From VBDM01 sp963699535 (GTDB lineage Bacteria > Pseudomonadota > Gammaproteobacteria > Burkholderiales > SG8-39): a DNA stretch of 64,000 bases. Location: the NCBI GenBank assembly GCA_963699535.1, contig CAVOUJ010000014.1, positions 177,116 through 241,115 on the forward strand, read 5' to 3'. The notes below the pieces were generated by a model, which saw nothing but the letters and a program-made list of their open reading frames with translations, did not search any database and had not been told where the DNA came from. A program made the position numbers and the translations under genes. Below are positions 51,103 through 59,596 of the stretch, in pieces (the first letter of the stretch is position 1; each line of letters starts with the position of its first letter).

Positions 51103-52521
51103 ATGACGGCCGAGCAACTGTTGGGCGAAATCGCCGACTACTGCCGTAGCGTCGGCATGGCCGAATCGACGTTCGGAAGGCGCGCCGTCAACGACGGAAA
51201 GCTCGTCGGCAGGTTGCGGATCGGCGGGCGGGTGACGATGGAGACTGTGGAGCGCGTTCGCACGTTCATGTCCGAGCACCGCTCGATCGAGAGCCGCGGG
51301 CTCGTGCGTCTGCGGTCCTCGGCTGGAAGTCTGGCCGGGAGCACGGCCCCGATTCACAACGCAGCACCAACCGGCCAAGCCGTCGACACGAAAATCGAAG
51401 CGAAGAACAACTTCCGCTTCTACGACAACCGCCAGAAGTACTTGTTGTTCGTCAGCACCTGCAGCGAGAAATGGGTAGTGGCCCAGCGTGTGGGCATGGA
51501 ACTCGCGAACATTCATCCGCGGCCGCCCGCTGTGCGGATTTTCGATGCTGGAGTCGGAGACGGAACCGTGCTCGCGCGCGTGATGCGCGCCATGCACCAG
51601 CGCTATCCGACGATGCCGTTCTACATCGTCGGCAAGGAGGTCAGCCTCGAGGACGTGCGGCTTGCGCTTGATCGCATGCCGGACCGCTTTTTCGAGCATC
51701 CGTCGACCGTGCTGGTGATGACCAACCTGTACTACTCGGAAGCGCCTTGGCTCACGCCGAAGTCGGTCTCGGCGGCGACCAGCCTCGTGTGGAAGGAGGT
51801 CGCGCTGACGGGATCGACATCCAGCGAGTTCGAACAGCAGATCACGGAGCTGCAGCCTTTCCTGAACGAGAACTGGCGGGCGACTGTAAGCAAGACGAGC
51901 GGCAACCCCGGGTACGCGAAGCCGGTCGTGCTCGTGCTCTACCGCGAGGATCACAAGTTCCTGCTCAATCAGGTGGTGCCGCGCCGCGGCGTCGCGCGCG
52001 CCGACTACGACTTGGTGATCGCTTCGCAGCCCTATCGCGCGCGCGCTTCGGTCGAATTCAAGGCGGCGAAAGTGCTCGCGCCCCTGGCTCGAAGCCTTGC
52101 GCCGGGCGGACGTCTCATCGCGATTCAGTCGCACGGCCGAGACCCGGGTCTGGAGGTCGTGCAGCGTATCTGGCCGGGCGAGAACCCGTTCCTGACCGAC
52201 CGTCATCAGCTCCTCAAGGCCACGCGCGCCGAGCTGGGCGCCGACGGCCGTGACCTCAATTTCAACGCCTACGCGGACAACCGATCGATATTCCGCTACG
52301 AAATGCACACGCTGCCCGAGGAAATCAGCGATGCGATCGGCACCTCGACCTTGCTCGCGGCGTGGAACGCCGCGGTCTACGTGGCGCAGATCGAGGACCA
52401 GCGCCTGGCCGAGGTCATGGGTGACCGAGGTTATCTCGAAGCCACGCAGGAAGTGCTGCACCGCCACGGGGGCCTGTGGTTTCTCGACGAGTCCTACGTG
52501 ATCTCGCGCAAGCGCGATTGA
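51103..52521 (+). CDS. Class I SAM-methyltransferase-like protein with N-terminal HTH-like region
   Basis: A 472-residue protein. The first 60 residues (YCRSVGMAESTFGRRAVNDG, RIGGRVTMETVERVRTFM) look like a small DNA-binding or helical domain. After a linker rich in Ala and Ser, PAVRIFDAGVGDGTVLARVM (about residues 144-163) is a good SAM-binding motif I, and ADYDLVIASQPYRA resembles motif IV. LARSLAPGGRLIAIQSHG resembles motif V-VI. The ATG follows AGGAGGA by 5 bases. An MTHFR-like gene starts 22 bases after the stop, so they form an operon. The methyl acceptor is unknown; a regulatory or biosynthetic role are both possible. Confidence 0.65.
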   Translation: MTAEQLLGEIADYCRSVGMAESTFGRRAVNDGKLVGRLRIGGRVTMETVERVRTFMSEHRSIESRGLVRLRSSAGSLAGSTAPIHNAAPTGQAVDTKIEAKNNFRFYDNRQKYLLFVSTCSEKWVVAQRVGMELANIHPRPPAVRIFDAGVGDGTVLARVMRAMHQRYPTMPFYIVGKEVSLEDVRLALDRMPDRFFEHPSTVLVMTNLYYSEAPWLTPKSVSAATSLVWKEVALTGSTSSEFEQQITELQPFLNENWRATVSKTSGNPGYAKPVVLVLYREDHKFLLNQVVPRRGVARADYDLVIASQPYRARASVEFKAAKVLAPLARSLAPGGRLIAIQSHGRDPGLEVVQRIWPGENPFLTDRHQLLKATRAELGADGRDLNFNAYADNRSIFRYEMHTLPEEISDAIGTSTLLAAWNAAVYVAQIEDQRLAEVMGDRGYLEATQEVLHRHGGLWFLDESYVISRKRD

Positions 52522-52543
52522 CGCGCTGGCAGCCGGTCTGGAA

Positions 52544-53464
52544 ATGGAACCTGTCGTCGCGCCCCGGGAGTCCGCATTGTCGCCGGAGCGCGAACGCCGA
52601 AGTATCCAGGCCTTTCTTGCGGGAGCGTCGGTCGAATTGTCATCGCGCGATCCGGCGGAGATCGACGCCTGCATCGACTTGTTGCCTCCGGGGACAGCCG
52701 TATTCATCAGCATGCCACCGGGGCAAACCTACCACGGGAACGTGGCGCTGGCCGCGCGCCTGAGGCGCGCGGGATTTCATCCCGTACCGCATGTCGCAGC
52801 GCGCCGCATCGCCAGCCGCGATGCGCTCGATGAGTACCTCGAGCGCGCCGTCGGTGAAGCTGCCGTGGACAGCGCTTTGGTTATCGCGGGTGATTGCGAA
52901 CGCGCAAGCGGTCCCTTCGAAACCAGCCTCGCGCTGCTGGAGACCGGGCTTTTCCAGAGGCACGGCGTCAAGCGCGTCGCCGTAGCGGCCTATCCGGAGG
53001 GTCACCCCAGGATCGCAACCTCCGTCCTGGAATCCGCGCTGGCCGCGAAGAAGGGCCTGGCCCGGCGCTCGGGCCTGGATCTTCGGGTCGTTACGCAATT
53101 CTGCTTCGAGTCCGCCCCCGTGCTCGAGTTGGTGGCCAAGATCAAAGGGCACGGTCTCCCCGTCTGCATCGGGCTATCGGGTCCGGCGAGCCTGCCACGG
53201 CTTCTCAAATTCGCGGCCATGTGCGGAATCGGAAATTCGATCCGCGCGCTGAAGGCGCGACCCCAGGCGATCACGCGGCTGCTTGTCGAAACCGGTCCGG
53301 AGGCGGTGGTGCGGGAGCTTGCTGGGCACTGCGGTCCGCCCGTCGCCGGCGCGCATTTCTTCTGTTTCGGCGGCCTCGTCCGCACCGCGCGCTGGCTACG
53401 CGCGCTGCGCGAAGGGCGTTTCGAGCTGACCGAGGACGGCGGTTTCCGGGTCGGCTCCGCCTAG
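52544..53464 (+). CDS. Methylenetetrahydrofolate reductase-like protein
   Basis: A 306-residue TIM-barrel protein of the MetF/MTHFR superfamily. Evidence is the barrel pattern SSRDPAEIDACIDLLPPGTA, then FHPVPHVAARRIASRDALDE and VTQFCFESAPVLELVAKIKG, and the diagnostic end FFCFGGLVRTARWLRALREG. Folate- and FAD-dependent reduction of methylene-THF is the family reaction. It is shorter and more divergent than housekeeping MetF, so it is probably a specialised form. It is co-transcribed with the methyltransferase and convergent with ligC. Beside lig genes a role in one-carbon recycling from methoxy-aromatics is attractive but inferred. Confidence 0.75.
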   Translation: MEPVVAPRESALSPERERRSIQAFLAGASVELSSRDPAEIDACIDLLPPGTAVFISMPPGQTYHGNVALAARLRRAGFHPVPHVAARRIASRDALDEYLERAVGEAAVDSALVIAGDCERASGPFETSLALLETGLFQRHGVKRVAVAAYPEGHPRIATSVLESALAAKKGLARRSGLDLRVVTQFCFESAPVLELVAKIKGHGLPVCIGLSGPASLPRLLKFAAMCGIGNSIRALKARPQAITRLLVETGPEAVVRELAGHCGPPVAGAHFFCFGGLVRTARWLRALREGRFELTEDGGFRVGSA

Positions 53465-53489
53465 GCGCGAACCGCTGGTTCCGGTAGCA

Positions 53490-54446
53490 CTAAGCGTGCG
53501 CCCTGCGCTCGGGGTCGATGATCTTCTCCAGCTTGCCGAGCACCCGCATGCACGGCAACAACTGGGCAAGGCTTCCGTTTGGCTCTCGCTTCTCCTGGAT
53601 GGCAGCGATGAACTCGCGGTCCTCCAGTTCGATCCCGTCCATCGACACGTCCACTTTCGACACGTCGATCTTGTTGTCTTTGCCGTCGCTCAAATCGTCG
53701 TAGAACGCCTTATAGGTACCGTTGTCGCAGATGTAACGGAAGAACGAGCCGAGCGGCCCGTCGTTGTTGAACGACAGCGACAGCGTCAGCATTGCGCCCG
53801 AGGGCACTCGCGCGACGATGCCCATGTCCATGGCGATATTGAGCTGCGGGTGGATCGGTCCCTGCACCGCATAGCAGTCTGAAATGCCCTCGCCACATTG
53901 ATAGGCGAACAGATCGATGGTGTGGGCGGCGTGATGCCACAGCAGATGGTCGGTCCAGCTGCGCGCATTGCCTGCGGCGTTGATGTTCTTGCGCCGGAAG
54001 AAGTAGGTCTGCACGTCCATCTGCTGGATCTTGAGTTCGCCCTTCTTGATCCGTTTGTGCACCCATTGATGGCTCGGGTTGAAGCGCCGTACGTGGCCAC
54101 CCATAGCGGTGACGCCGGTTTCCCTGGCGATTTTCACCAGATTTTCCGCGTCCTCGACGCTGTCGGTGACCGGGATTTCGACCAGCACGTGTTTGCCGGC
54201 GCGCATTACCTGCTCGCCCTGCCCGAAGTGCATCTTGGTCGGCGTGGTGAGGATCACCGCGTCGGCGCGCTTGATCCCTTCGGCGAGGTCCTGACCCCAG
54301 TGGGGGATGCCGTATTTCCTGGCTACTTGCTCGGTGCCGGCGGGATTGCCGCCGATGAGCGACACCACCTCAACGCCGGAAATGCGCTTCAACGCGTCCA
54401 GATGCTTCTGCCCGAAGGCGCCCTGTCCCGCCACGCAAATCTTCAT
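53490..54446 (-). CDS. ligC: 4-carboxy-2-hydroxymuconate-6-semialdehyde dehydrogenase
   Basis: A 318-residue Gfo/Idh/MocA-fold dehydrogenase that oxidises the protocatechuate 4,5-cleavage product to 2-pyrone-4,6-dicarboxylate. The N-terminal Rossmann motif MKICVAGQGAFGQKHLDALK and the sugar-dehydrogenase-like EIPVTDSVEDAENLVKIARE are seen. SWTDHLLWHHAAHTIDLFAY carries the active-site histidines. The tail EDREFIAAIQEKREPNGSLA is typical of LigC/PmdC. It lies 13 bases downstream of ligB, in the order ligA-ligB-ligC. Confidence 0.92.
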   Translation of the reverse strand: MKICVAGQGAFGQKHLDALKRISGVEVVSLIGGNPAGTEQVARKYGIPHWGQDLAEGIKRADAVILTTPTKMHFGQGEQVMRAGKHVLVEIPVTDSVEDAENLVKIARETGVTAMGGHVRRFNPSHQWVHKRIKKGELKIQQMDVQTYFFRRKNINAAGNARSWTDHLLWHHAAHTIDLFAYQCGEGISDCYAVQGPIHPQLNIAMDMGIVARVPSGAMLTLSLSFNNDGPLGSFFRYICDNGTYKAFYDDLSDGKDNKIDVSKVDVSMDGIELEDREFIAAIQEKREPNGSLAQLLPCMRVLGKLEKIIDPERRAHA

Positions 54447-54459
54447 CGTTCTTGCCCTT

Positions 54460-55305
54460 TTATCGTCGCGTATTTTCGAGAACGATGTGGCCCAGCGCCG
54501 TGTTCGACGCTGGCACGTGATAGAAGCGATAGACCTCCCTGACCTCGTCGTCCAGCGCGCCGCGCATGATCAGCCACATCACCATTTCAATGCCCTCCGA
54601 GCCGGTTTCGCGCAGGTATTCGAGGTGGGAGATTTTCACGAGGGCCTGCGGATCTCTGGTCAGATTGTCGAGGAAGCGCGTGTCGAATTCGCGATTGATC
54701 AGTCCGGCGCGCGGACCCTGCAATTGATGCGACATGCCTCCGGTACCGAAGATCACCACCCGCAGATCCTGGTCAAAAGACTCTACTGCCTTGCGAATGG
54801 CTTTGCCCAGCAGGTAGCAGCGATGTCCGGTCGGCACCGGATACATCACCACGTTGACGGCGATCGGAATTACCGGACAGGGCCATTCCTTGGGCTGGCC
54901 GAACATCAGAGTGAGCGGCACGGTGAGTCCGTGATCCACTTCCATCTTGTTGACGACGGTAAGGTCGAACTCATCCAGAACCACGGACTGCACGATATGC
55001 GAGGCGAGTACCGGATGGCCCTTGACGGGAGGAACCGGGCGCGGCCCCCAGCCTTCGTCGGCGATCGGGAATTCCGCGGCGCACCCGATGGCAAAGGTCG
55101 GAATGATTTCGAGCGAAAAAGCCGACATATGGTCGTTGTAGACGACGATGCAGACATCGGGTTTGACCTTGGCGATCCATTCCTTGGAGCGCTCGAAGCC
55201 CCTGAACACCGGCTTCCAGTAAGGATCGCCCGCCTTGCCGTTGTCCCACGCCGCGCCGATGGCCGGAATGTGCGATGTCGTGACGCCCGCGACGATCCTA
55301 GCCAC
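54460..55305 (-). CDS. ligB: Protocatechuate 4,5-dioxygenase beta subunit
   Basis: A 281-residue catalytic subunit of the type II extradiol dioxygenase that opens protocatechuate between C4 and C5. VAGVTTSHIPAIGAAW carries the first iron ligand (His12), and YNDHMSAFSLEIIP the second (His59). The late acidic ligand region lies near LRETGSEGIEMVMWLIM. PVTDSP-type loop replacements are not evident. It is slightly shorter than Sphingobium LigB (302). Its start overlaps the ligA stop by eight bases, so the two subunits are made in step. Confidence 0.93.
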   Translation of the reverse strand: MARIVAGVTTSHIPAIGAAWDNGKAGDPYWKPVFRGFERSKEWIAKVKPDVCIVVYNDHMSAFSLEIIPTFAIGCAAEFPIADEGWGPRPVPPVKGHPVLASHIVQSVVLDEFDLTVVNKMEVDHGLTVPLTLMFGQPKEWPCPVIPIAVNVVMYPVPTGHRCYLLGKAIRKAVESFDQDLRVVIFGTGGMSHQLQGPRAGLINREFDTRFLDNLTRDPQALVKISHLEYLRETGSEGIEMVMWLIMRGALDDEVREVYRFYHVPASNTALGHIVLENTRR

Positions 55306-55696
55306 GATTTCTCCATTCCGATTTGCTGCGATTGCCCGCGACGGGGCGCCCGCCCCTGAGCATCATTTGCGCGTATTCGTCCTGCGTCGAGCCGGTCATG
55401 ATGGCAGCGATCTGCTGGAACGAAAGCCCGTCGGTCGCGGCCAGCTTGGCGGTGAAGTAGATATTGCCGCCCAGCTGCAGCATGCCGTTCCAGTCGCGCT
55501 TCAGGATTACCTGTTTCTGCGGTTCCGTCATCGGCCACTTGTCCAGATAGGCCCGTTCGCCGGCCTTGAACGCGGCCCGGTTCTCCGGCTTCATCATAGA
55601 CATGCAGAACATGTTGAGGTGATACCCCTCGCGCGCCCGATCGGCGTCGAACACGACCGTTCCGGGAAGATCGTCATATTCCTTTGGGAGAGCCAT
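55298..55696 (-). CDS. ligA: Protocatechuate 4,5-dioxygenase alpha subunit
   Basis: The 132-residue small subunit of the LigAB dioxygenase. It is helical and caps the active site of LigB. GYHLNMFCMSMMKPENRAAF, WNGMLQLGGNIYFTAKLAAT and MTGSTQDEYAQMMLRGGRPV match the family. RBS GGCGAGG precedes the ATG. Directly upstream is the remnant tail of a LigI-like hydrolase gene, then the divergent ligI. Confidence 0.93.
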   Translation of the reverse strand: MALPKEYDDLPGTVVFDADRAREGYHLNMFCMSMMKPENRAAFKAGERAYLDKWPMTEPQKQVILKRDWNGMLQLGGNIYFTAKLAATDGLSFQQIAAIMTGSTQDEYAQMMLRGGRPVAGNRSKSEWRNRG

Positions 55697-55705
55697 CCTC
55701 GCCTT

Positions 55706-55771
55706 TCACATCCAATAAGCTCGCATCGGATTGTCGACCAGCAGCGCTTTTTGCAATGCGGCGTCGCGCAG
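55706..55771 (-). pseudogene. 3' remnant of a LigI-like amidohydrolase gene
   Basis: On the minus strand the 21 codons before the TGA at 55706-55708 read LRDAALQKALLVDNPMRAYW plus M. This closely matches the extreme C-terminus of LigI in this window (AALQRKLLVDNPMRLYWKN). An in-frame stop precedes it, so only the tail is left. Its DNA differs at many positions from ligI, so it is not a recent copy. It ends 9 bases before ligA, suggesting ligA once followed an amidohydrolase gene in one operon. Confidence 0.65.
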
Positions 55772-55901
55772 TCAAATGATAACCGATAGGAATATCAATC
55801 CGCCAGCGAGCCGAGCCGGGAGCGAGTGCGAAGAGGTCGCAGACTTGTTCTTCTGTCACGCAATGTGATATAGGAATCGGCGATCAATTCCAGGAGAAGG
55901 C

Positions 55902-56816
55902 ATGACCGCCGCATTTGAAAAAACCCCCGGATGGCTCGACTGGTACGCTGGCCCATCCAGACCACACTTCAAGCTGCCTCCCGGAAGCGTCGATGCCCAC
56001 TGCCATGTATTCGGGCCCGGCGCGATATTCCCCTACGCGCCGGAGCGCAAGTACACGCCGTGCGACGCGTCCAAGCAGCAGTTGTTCGCTCTGCGCGATC
56101 ACCTGGGCTTCGACAAGAACGTGATCGTGCAGGCCACCTGTCATGGTGCCGACAATCGCGCGCTGGTCGATGCGCTCAGGGCGTCGAACGGCAAGGCGCG
56201 CGGCGTCGCCACCGTCAGGCGGAGCGTCACCGATGCGGAACTCAGGGAGTTGCATGCCGCCGGCGTGCGCGGCACGCGCTTCAACTTCGTCAAGCGTCTG
56301 GTCGATTTCACGCCGAAGGACGAGCTGATGGAAATCGCGCAGCGCATCGCGCTGCTCGGCTGGCACGTCGTCATCTATTTCGAGGCTGTCGATTTGCCCG
56401 AGTTATGGGACTTCTTCACCGCACTGCCCATCACCGTCGTGGTGGATCACATGGGCCGCCCGGATGTGACCAAGCCGGTCGATGGCCGGGAGTTCCAGTT
56501 GTTTATCCGGATGATGCGCGAGTACCCGAACGTCTGGTCCAAGGTCACCTGCCCCGAGCGTCTCTCGGTGAACGGCCCGCCGGCGTTGAGCGGCGAGCAG
56601 AATGCCTATCGCGACGTCGTGCCGTTCGGTAGAACCCTGGTCGAGACATTTCCCGATCGCGTGCTGTGGGGCACCGACTGGCCGCATCCCAACCTCAAGA
56701 ACCACATGCCCGACGACGGGCTGCTGGTCGATTTCATTCCGCACATCGCTCCCACGGCGGCGCTGCAGCGGAAGCTGCTGGTGGACAATCCGATGCGCCT
56801 CTACTGGAAGAACTGA
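55902..56816 (+). CDS. ligI: 2-pyrone-4,6-dicarboxylate hydrolase
   Basis: A 304-residue amidohydrolase that opens 2-pyrone-4,6-dicarboxylate to 4-oxalomesaconate, the step after LigC. The metal-site start SVDAHCHVFGPG has His33 and His35. ITVVVDHMGRPDV and the late WGTDWPHPN carry the other ligand and catalytic residues, and GTRFNFVKRLVDF is typical of LigI. RBS AGGAG precedes the ATG. It is divergent from ligABC across a 205-base spacer that holds the remnant tail and a GATA-GGAA-TATC palindrome, a possible regulator site. Confidence 0.93.
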   Translation: MTAAFEKTPGWLDWYAGPSRPHFKLPPGSVDAHCHVFGPGAIFPYAPERKYTPCDASKQQLFALRDHLGFDKNVIVQATCHGADNRALVDALRASNGKARGVATVRRSVTDAELRELHAAGVRGTRFNFVKRLVDFTPKDELMEIAQRIALLGWHVVIYFEAVDLPELWDFFTALPITVVVDHMGRPDVTKPVDGREFQLFIRMMREYPNVWSKVTCPERLSVNGPPALSGEQNAYRDVVPFGRTLVETFPDRVLWGTDWPHPNLKNHMPDDGLLVDFIPHIAPTAALQRKLLVDNPMRLYWKN

Positions 56817-56836
56817 GTCCGCATGCGAAGCGGAAA

Positions 56837-57403
56837 ATGAAGTTTCGGATGGCCGAGAATTCGCTGTTCGCGATCCTGCTGCGCTCGCAATGGTGGATCA
56901 GCATGTTGATCGCTGCCGGGGTTGCCGCGGCAGCGAGGCTCGTGGTGTCAGATGTCTATGCGTTTTTCACCGCCCTGCCTTTCATCGTGATCGGCTGCGT
57001 GGCAGGCTGGCGGCAGCTTCGCGCACCCAGCGCTTCGCGGGTTGCCGATACGCTCGAGGCGCTCGGCGATATGTCTTGGGGAGATTTTTCCCGCGCGCTC
57101 GAGGACGCCTTCCGCAGAGAAGGCTACACAGTAACTCGCCTTAGCGGCGTGGCCGACTTCGAGCTCGTCAAGGCAGGGCGCATCTCGATCATCGGGTGCA
57201 AGCGCTGGAAGGCTGCGCACACCGGGGTTGATCCGCTGCGCGAACTGGATGATGCCAAGCGCACGCGAGACGCGCATGAGTGCATCCATGTCGCTTCGGG
57301 GGAGATTACCGCAGGCGCACGCGCGTTCGCGAAAGAGAAGGGCATCCGGCTGATTCAGGGCGCGGAGCTTGCGAAGCTCCTGCCGCGGGTTCGACGGAAG
57401 TAG
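56837..57403 (+). CDS. Membrane-anchored Mrr-type restriction-endonuclease-fold protein
   Basis: A 188-residue protein with two predicted transmembrane helices (about residues 19-36 and 41-58), followed by a cytoplasmic Mrr_cat-like domain (about 84-182). The helix FSRALEDAFRREGYTVTRLS, the strand region GVADFELVKAGRISIIGCKR and the end GIRLIQGAELAKLL follow the family. In usual members the second motif is QCKxW; here it is GCKRW (residues 120-124), so the Q/E of the D-(E/Q)xK catalytic motif is replaced by glycine. It may be inactive or repurposed. The ATG at 56837 lies 21 bases after ligI, possibly by insertion into that transcript. Confidence 0.7.
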   Translation: MKFRMAENSLFAILLRSQWWISMLIAAGVAAAARLVVSDVYAFFTALPFIVIGCVAGWRQLRAPSASRVADTLEALGDMSWGDFSRALEDAFRREGYTVTRLSGVADFELVKAGRISIIGCKRWKAAHTGVDPLRELDDAKRTRDAHECIHVASGEITAGARAFAKEKGIRLIQGAELAKLLPRVRRK

Positions 57404-57432
57404 GACAGTCAGCCGAGCTCGACCACCCTGCG

Positions 57433-59589
57433 CTAGGCTGGCTGGAGCCAGCCGATAACGGCATTTCGCGAGCGGTCCAGAAAACGGTCCCAGGCGTTCG
57501 GATTCTGCACGATCTCGGCGCGGAAGAACGAGGGGCAGAGGATCGCCGCGTGCGCGACTTCTCCGCACAGCCCGCAGCCGACGCAGCCGTTGTTGACGTG
57601 CGCCACCGGATCGACCTTCAGCGGATCGCTGGACGGCTTGACGGTCAGCGAAGGGCATCCGGATAGCCGGATGCAGGAGTGGTCGCCCGAGCATACGTCC
57701 TCGTCCACGCCGAAGCGGGTGCGCAGGACCCGCTTGCCGCGTTTCAACCTGTCGGCGACCTGGGGGCGCAGCCGGCGCTGGCGTTCGAGCTGGCATTCGC
57801 CTTCGGCGACGATCACCTTCAGGCCCGGGTCGGGCGTCGTGTACGCCTCGCGCAGCGCCTTTGCCATGTCTGCCACGCGGTAGTTGTTTACCGTGCGCAG
57901 CCATTTCACGCCCAAACCTGTGAGCGTGTTCTCAATAGTCCGGTCGGCATGCACCGAGCTTCTCCCCACTGCCTCCACGCGGGCTTCTTCAGGCGGGGAG
58001 GAGAGCAGTTCCTGCGTGCCTGTCGCCGACGCATAGCCGTTCTTCATGATGAGGAGCACCGCGTCGCCGTGGTTGAGCAGGTTCGAGGCGACACCCGAGA
58101 GCAGGCCGTTGTGCCAGAAGCCCCCGTCACCCATGATCGCGAGCGGCCGGCGTTGCGACATCGGACCGACGCCTGCCGAGCTTGCGAGGCTCATGCCGTA
58201 GCCGAGCAGCGTGTTGCCTTGCGAAAAAGGCTCGAAGGTCGCAAAGGCGTGGCATCCGACGTCGACCGAAATATGCGGGCGTCCGACGTCTTCGGCGACG
58301 AGCTTCATCGCCGAGAATACCGGTCTCTCCGGACAGCCGATGCAGAAAGTCGGTGGTCTCGCGGGGAGCGTGCCCAGCAGCTGCGCCGCTCGCGAGCGCG
58401 AGGCTTCCACGCCTTCCAGCCAGCGCGCGCCCGGCGAGGTATCGAGCCGGGGAGCATGCTGAGCGAGGAAGCGCGCGAGGCCCCGCACCAGCACCTCCGT
58501 GCCGTAGTCTCCCGCCATCGGCAGCAGGTCCTTGCCGTGGAGCCGGGTCTGGATGTCCGCGCGCCTGAGCGTCGTCGCAATATCCTGCTCGATGAACTCC
58601 GGTTGGCCTTCCTCGATCATGAGGACGGCCGATTTCCCGGCGCAAAACGCGGTGATCTCCTCCGGGACGAGCGGATAGACCACGTTGAGCGCGAGAATCG
58701 GGATGCGGCAACCGCCGCGCTCGTCCGACAAGGTATCGGCGAGACCCATTATCTGCAGCGCGCGGATCAGGTTGTTGTAGAGCCCGCCCTGGACGATGAG
58801 GCCCACCGAGGACTCGCTTCCTTCAAAAACCTCGTTCAGCTTCCGCTCGGTGATGAACTTGCGCGCGGCGGGGAGACGCACGGCCGATTTCTTCTTCTCC
58901 TGCGGGAATATCGCAGGTGGATGCGCGAGCCGCTCGTAGAGAAAGTCCGCCGGGCGTTCCATCAGATGGCGTGTGGAGAGCCTGGGCGCGCGGTTGCTCT
59001 TCGCCTTGAAGCTTCCTTGCACATGGCAGGCGCGGATGCGAAGCTCCATCATCACCGGGGAATTCGAGGCTTCCGAAAGCTCGAAGCCCTTTTCGACCAT
59101 GTCCGCGATGGTCGTGAGATTCGGCCGCGGGTCGAGCAGCCACATCATCGACTTGAGCGCGTAGGCGTGGCTGCGCTCCTGGGCGACGACGCCGCCCTCG
59201 CCGTAGTCCTCGCCCAGGACGATAAGCGTTCCGCCGACTACGCCGGCGCTCGCGAGATAGGACAGTGCATCCGCGGCGACATTGGTGCCGACTATGGATT
59301 TCCACGTCACTGCGCCGCGCATCGGGTAGTTGATCGATGCTCCGAGCATCGCCGCGGCGGAGGCCTCGCTCGTGCAGGCCTCGACGTGAACCCCCAGTTC
59401 GCTCATGTAGTCCTTGGCCTGCACCATGACATCGAGCAGATGCGACACCGGCGCGCCCTGGTAGCCGCCGACGTAGGACACCCCGGACTGCAGCAGGGCC
59501 TTGGTGACGGCGAGAATGCCTTCTCCGTGGAAGACCTCGCCTTCGCCGAGCTTGAGGGATTTGATCTCTTCCGTGAATTGACGTTCCAT
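57433..59589 (-). CDS. iorA: Indolepyruvate ferredoxin oxidoreductase alpha subunit-like (copy 2)
   Basis: A 718-residue IorA-type subunit that binds TPP and iron-sulfur clusters and decarboxylates aryl-2-oxoacids. The N-terminal domain has SGVSYVGGYQGAPVSHLLDV. The core motif CIGCPERPVFSAMKLV and the TPP site IMGDGGFWHNGLLSGVASNL are clear. Near the end DHSCIRLSGCPSLTVK and NNGCVGCGLCGEVAHAAILC supply cluster cysteines. It is a paralogue of the gene at 61153, with which it flanks iorB; the start lies 7 bases after the iorB stop. Aromatic catabolic neighbours suggest aryl-pyruvate or arylglyoxylate substrates (inference). Confidence 0.87.
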   Translation of the reverse strand: MERQFTEEIKSLKLGEGEVFHGEGILAVTKALLQSGVSYVGGYQGAPVSHLLDVMVQAKDYMSELGVHVEACTSEASAAAMLGASINYPMRGAVTWKSIVGTNVAADALSYLASAGVVGGTLIVLGEDYGEGGVVAQERSHAYALKSMMWLLDPRPNLTTIADMVEKGFELSEASNSPVMMELRIRACHVQGSFKAKSNRAPRLSTRHLMERPADFLYERLAHPPAIFPQEKKKSAVRLPAARKFITERKLNEVFEGSESSVGLIVQGGLYNNLIRALQIMGLADTLSDERGGCRIPILALNVVYPLVPEEITAFCAGKSAVLMIEEGQPEFIEQDIATTLRRADIQTRLHGKDLLPMAGDYGTEVLVRGLARFLAQHAPRLDTSPGARWLEGVEASRSRAAQLLGTLPARPPTFCIGCPERPVFSAMKLVAEDVGRPHISVDVGCHAFATFEPFSQGNTLLGYGMSLASSAGVGPMSQRRPLAIMGDGGFWHNGLLSGVASNLLNHGDAVLLIMKNGYASATGTQELLSSPPEEARVEAVGRSSVHADRTIENTLTGLGVKWLRTVNNYRVADMAKALREAYTTPDPGLKVIVAEGECQLERQRRLRPQVADRLKRGKRVLRTRFGVDEDVCSGDHSCIRLSGCPSLTVKPSSDPLKVDPVAHVNNGCVGCGLCGEVAHAAILCPSFFRAEIVQNPNAWDRFLDRSRNAVIGWLQPA

Positions 59590-59596
59590 GGTGCGT

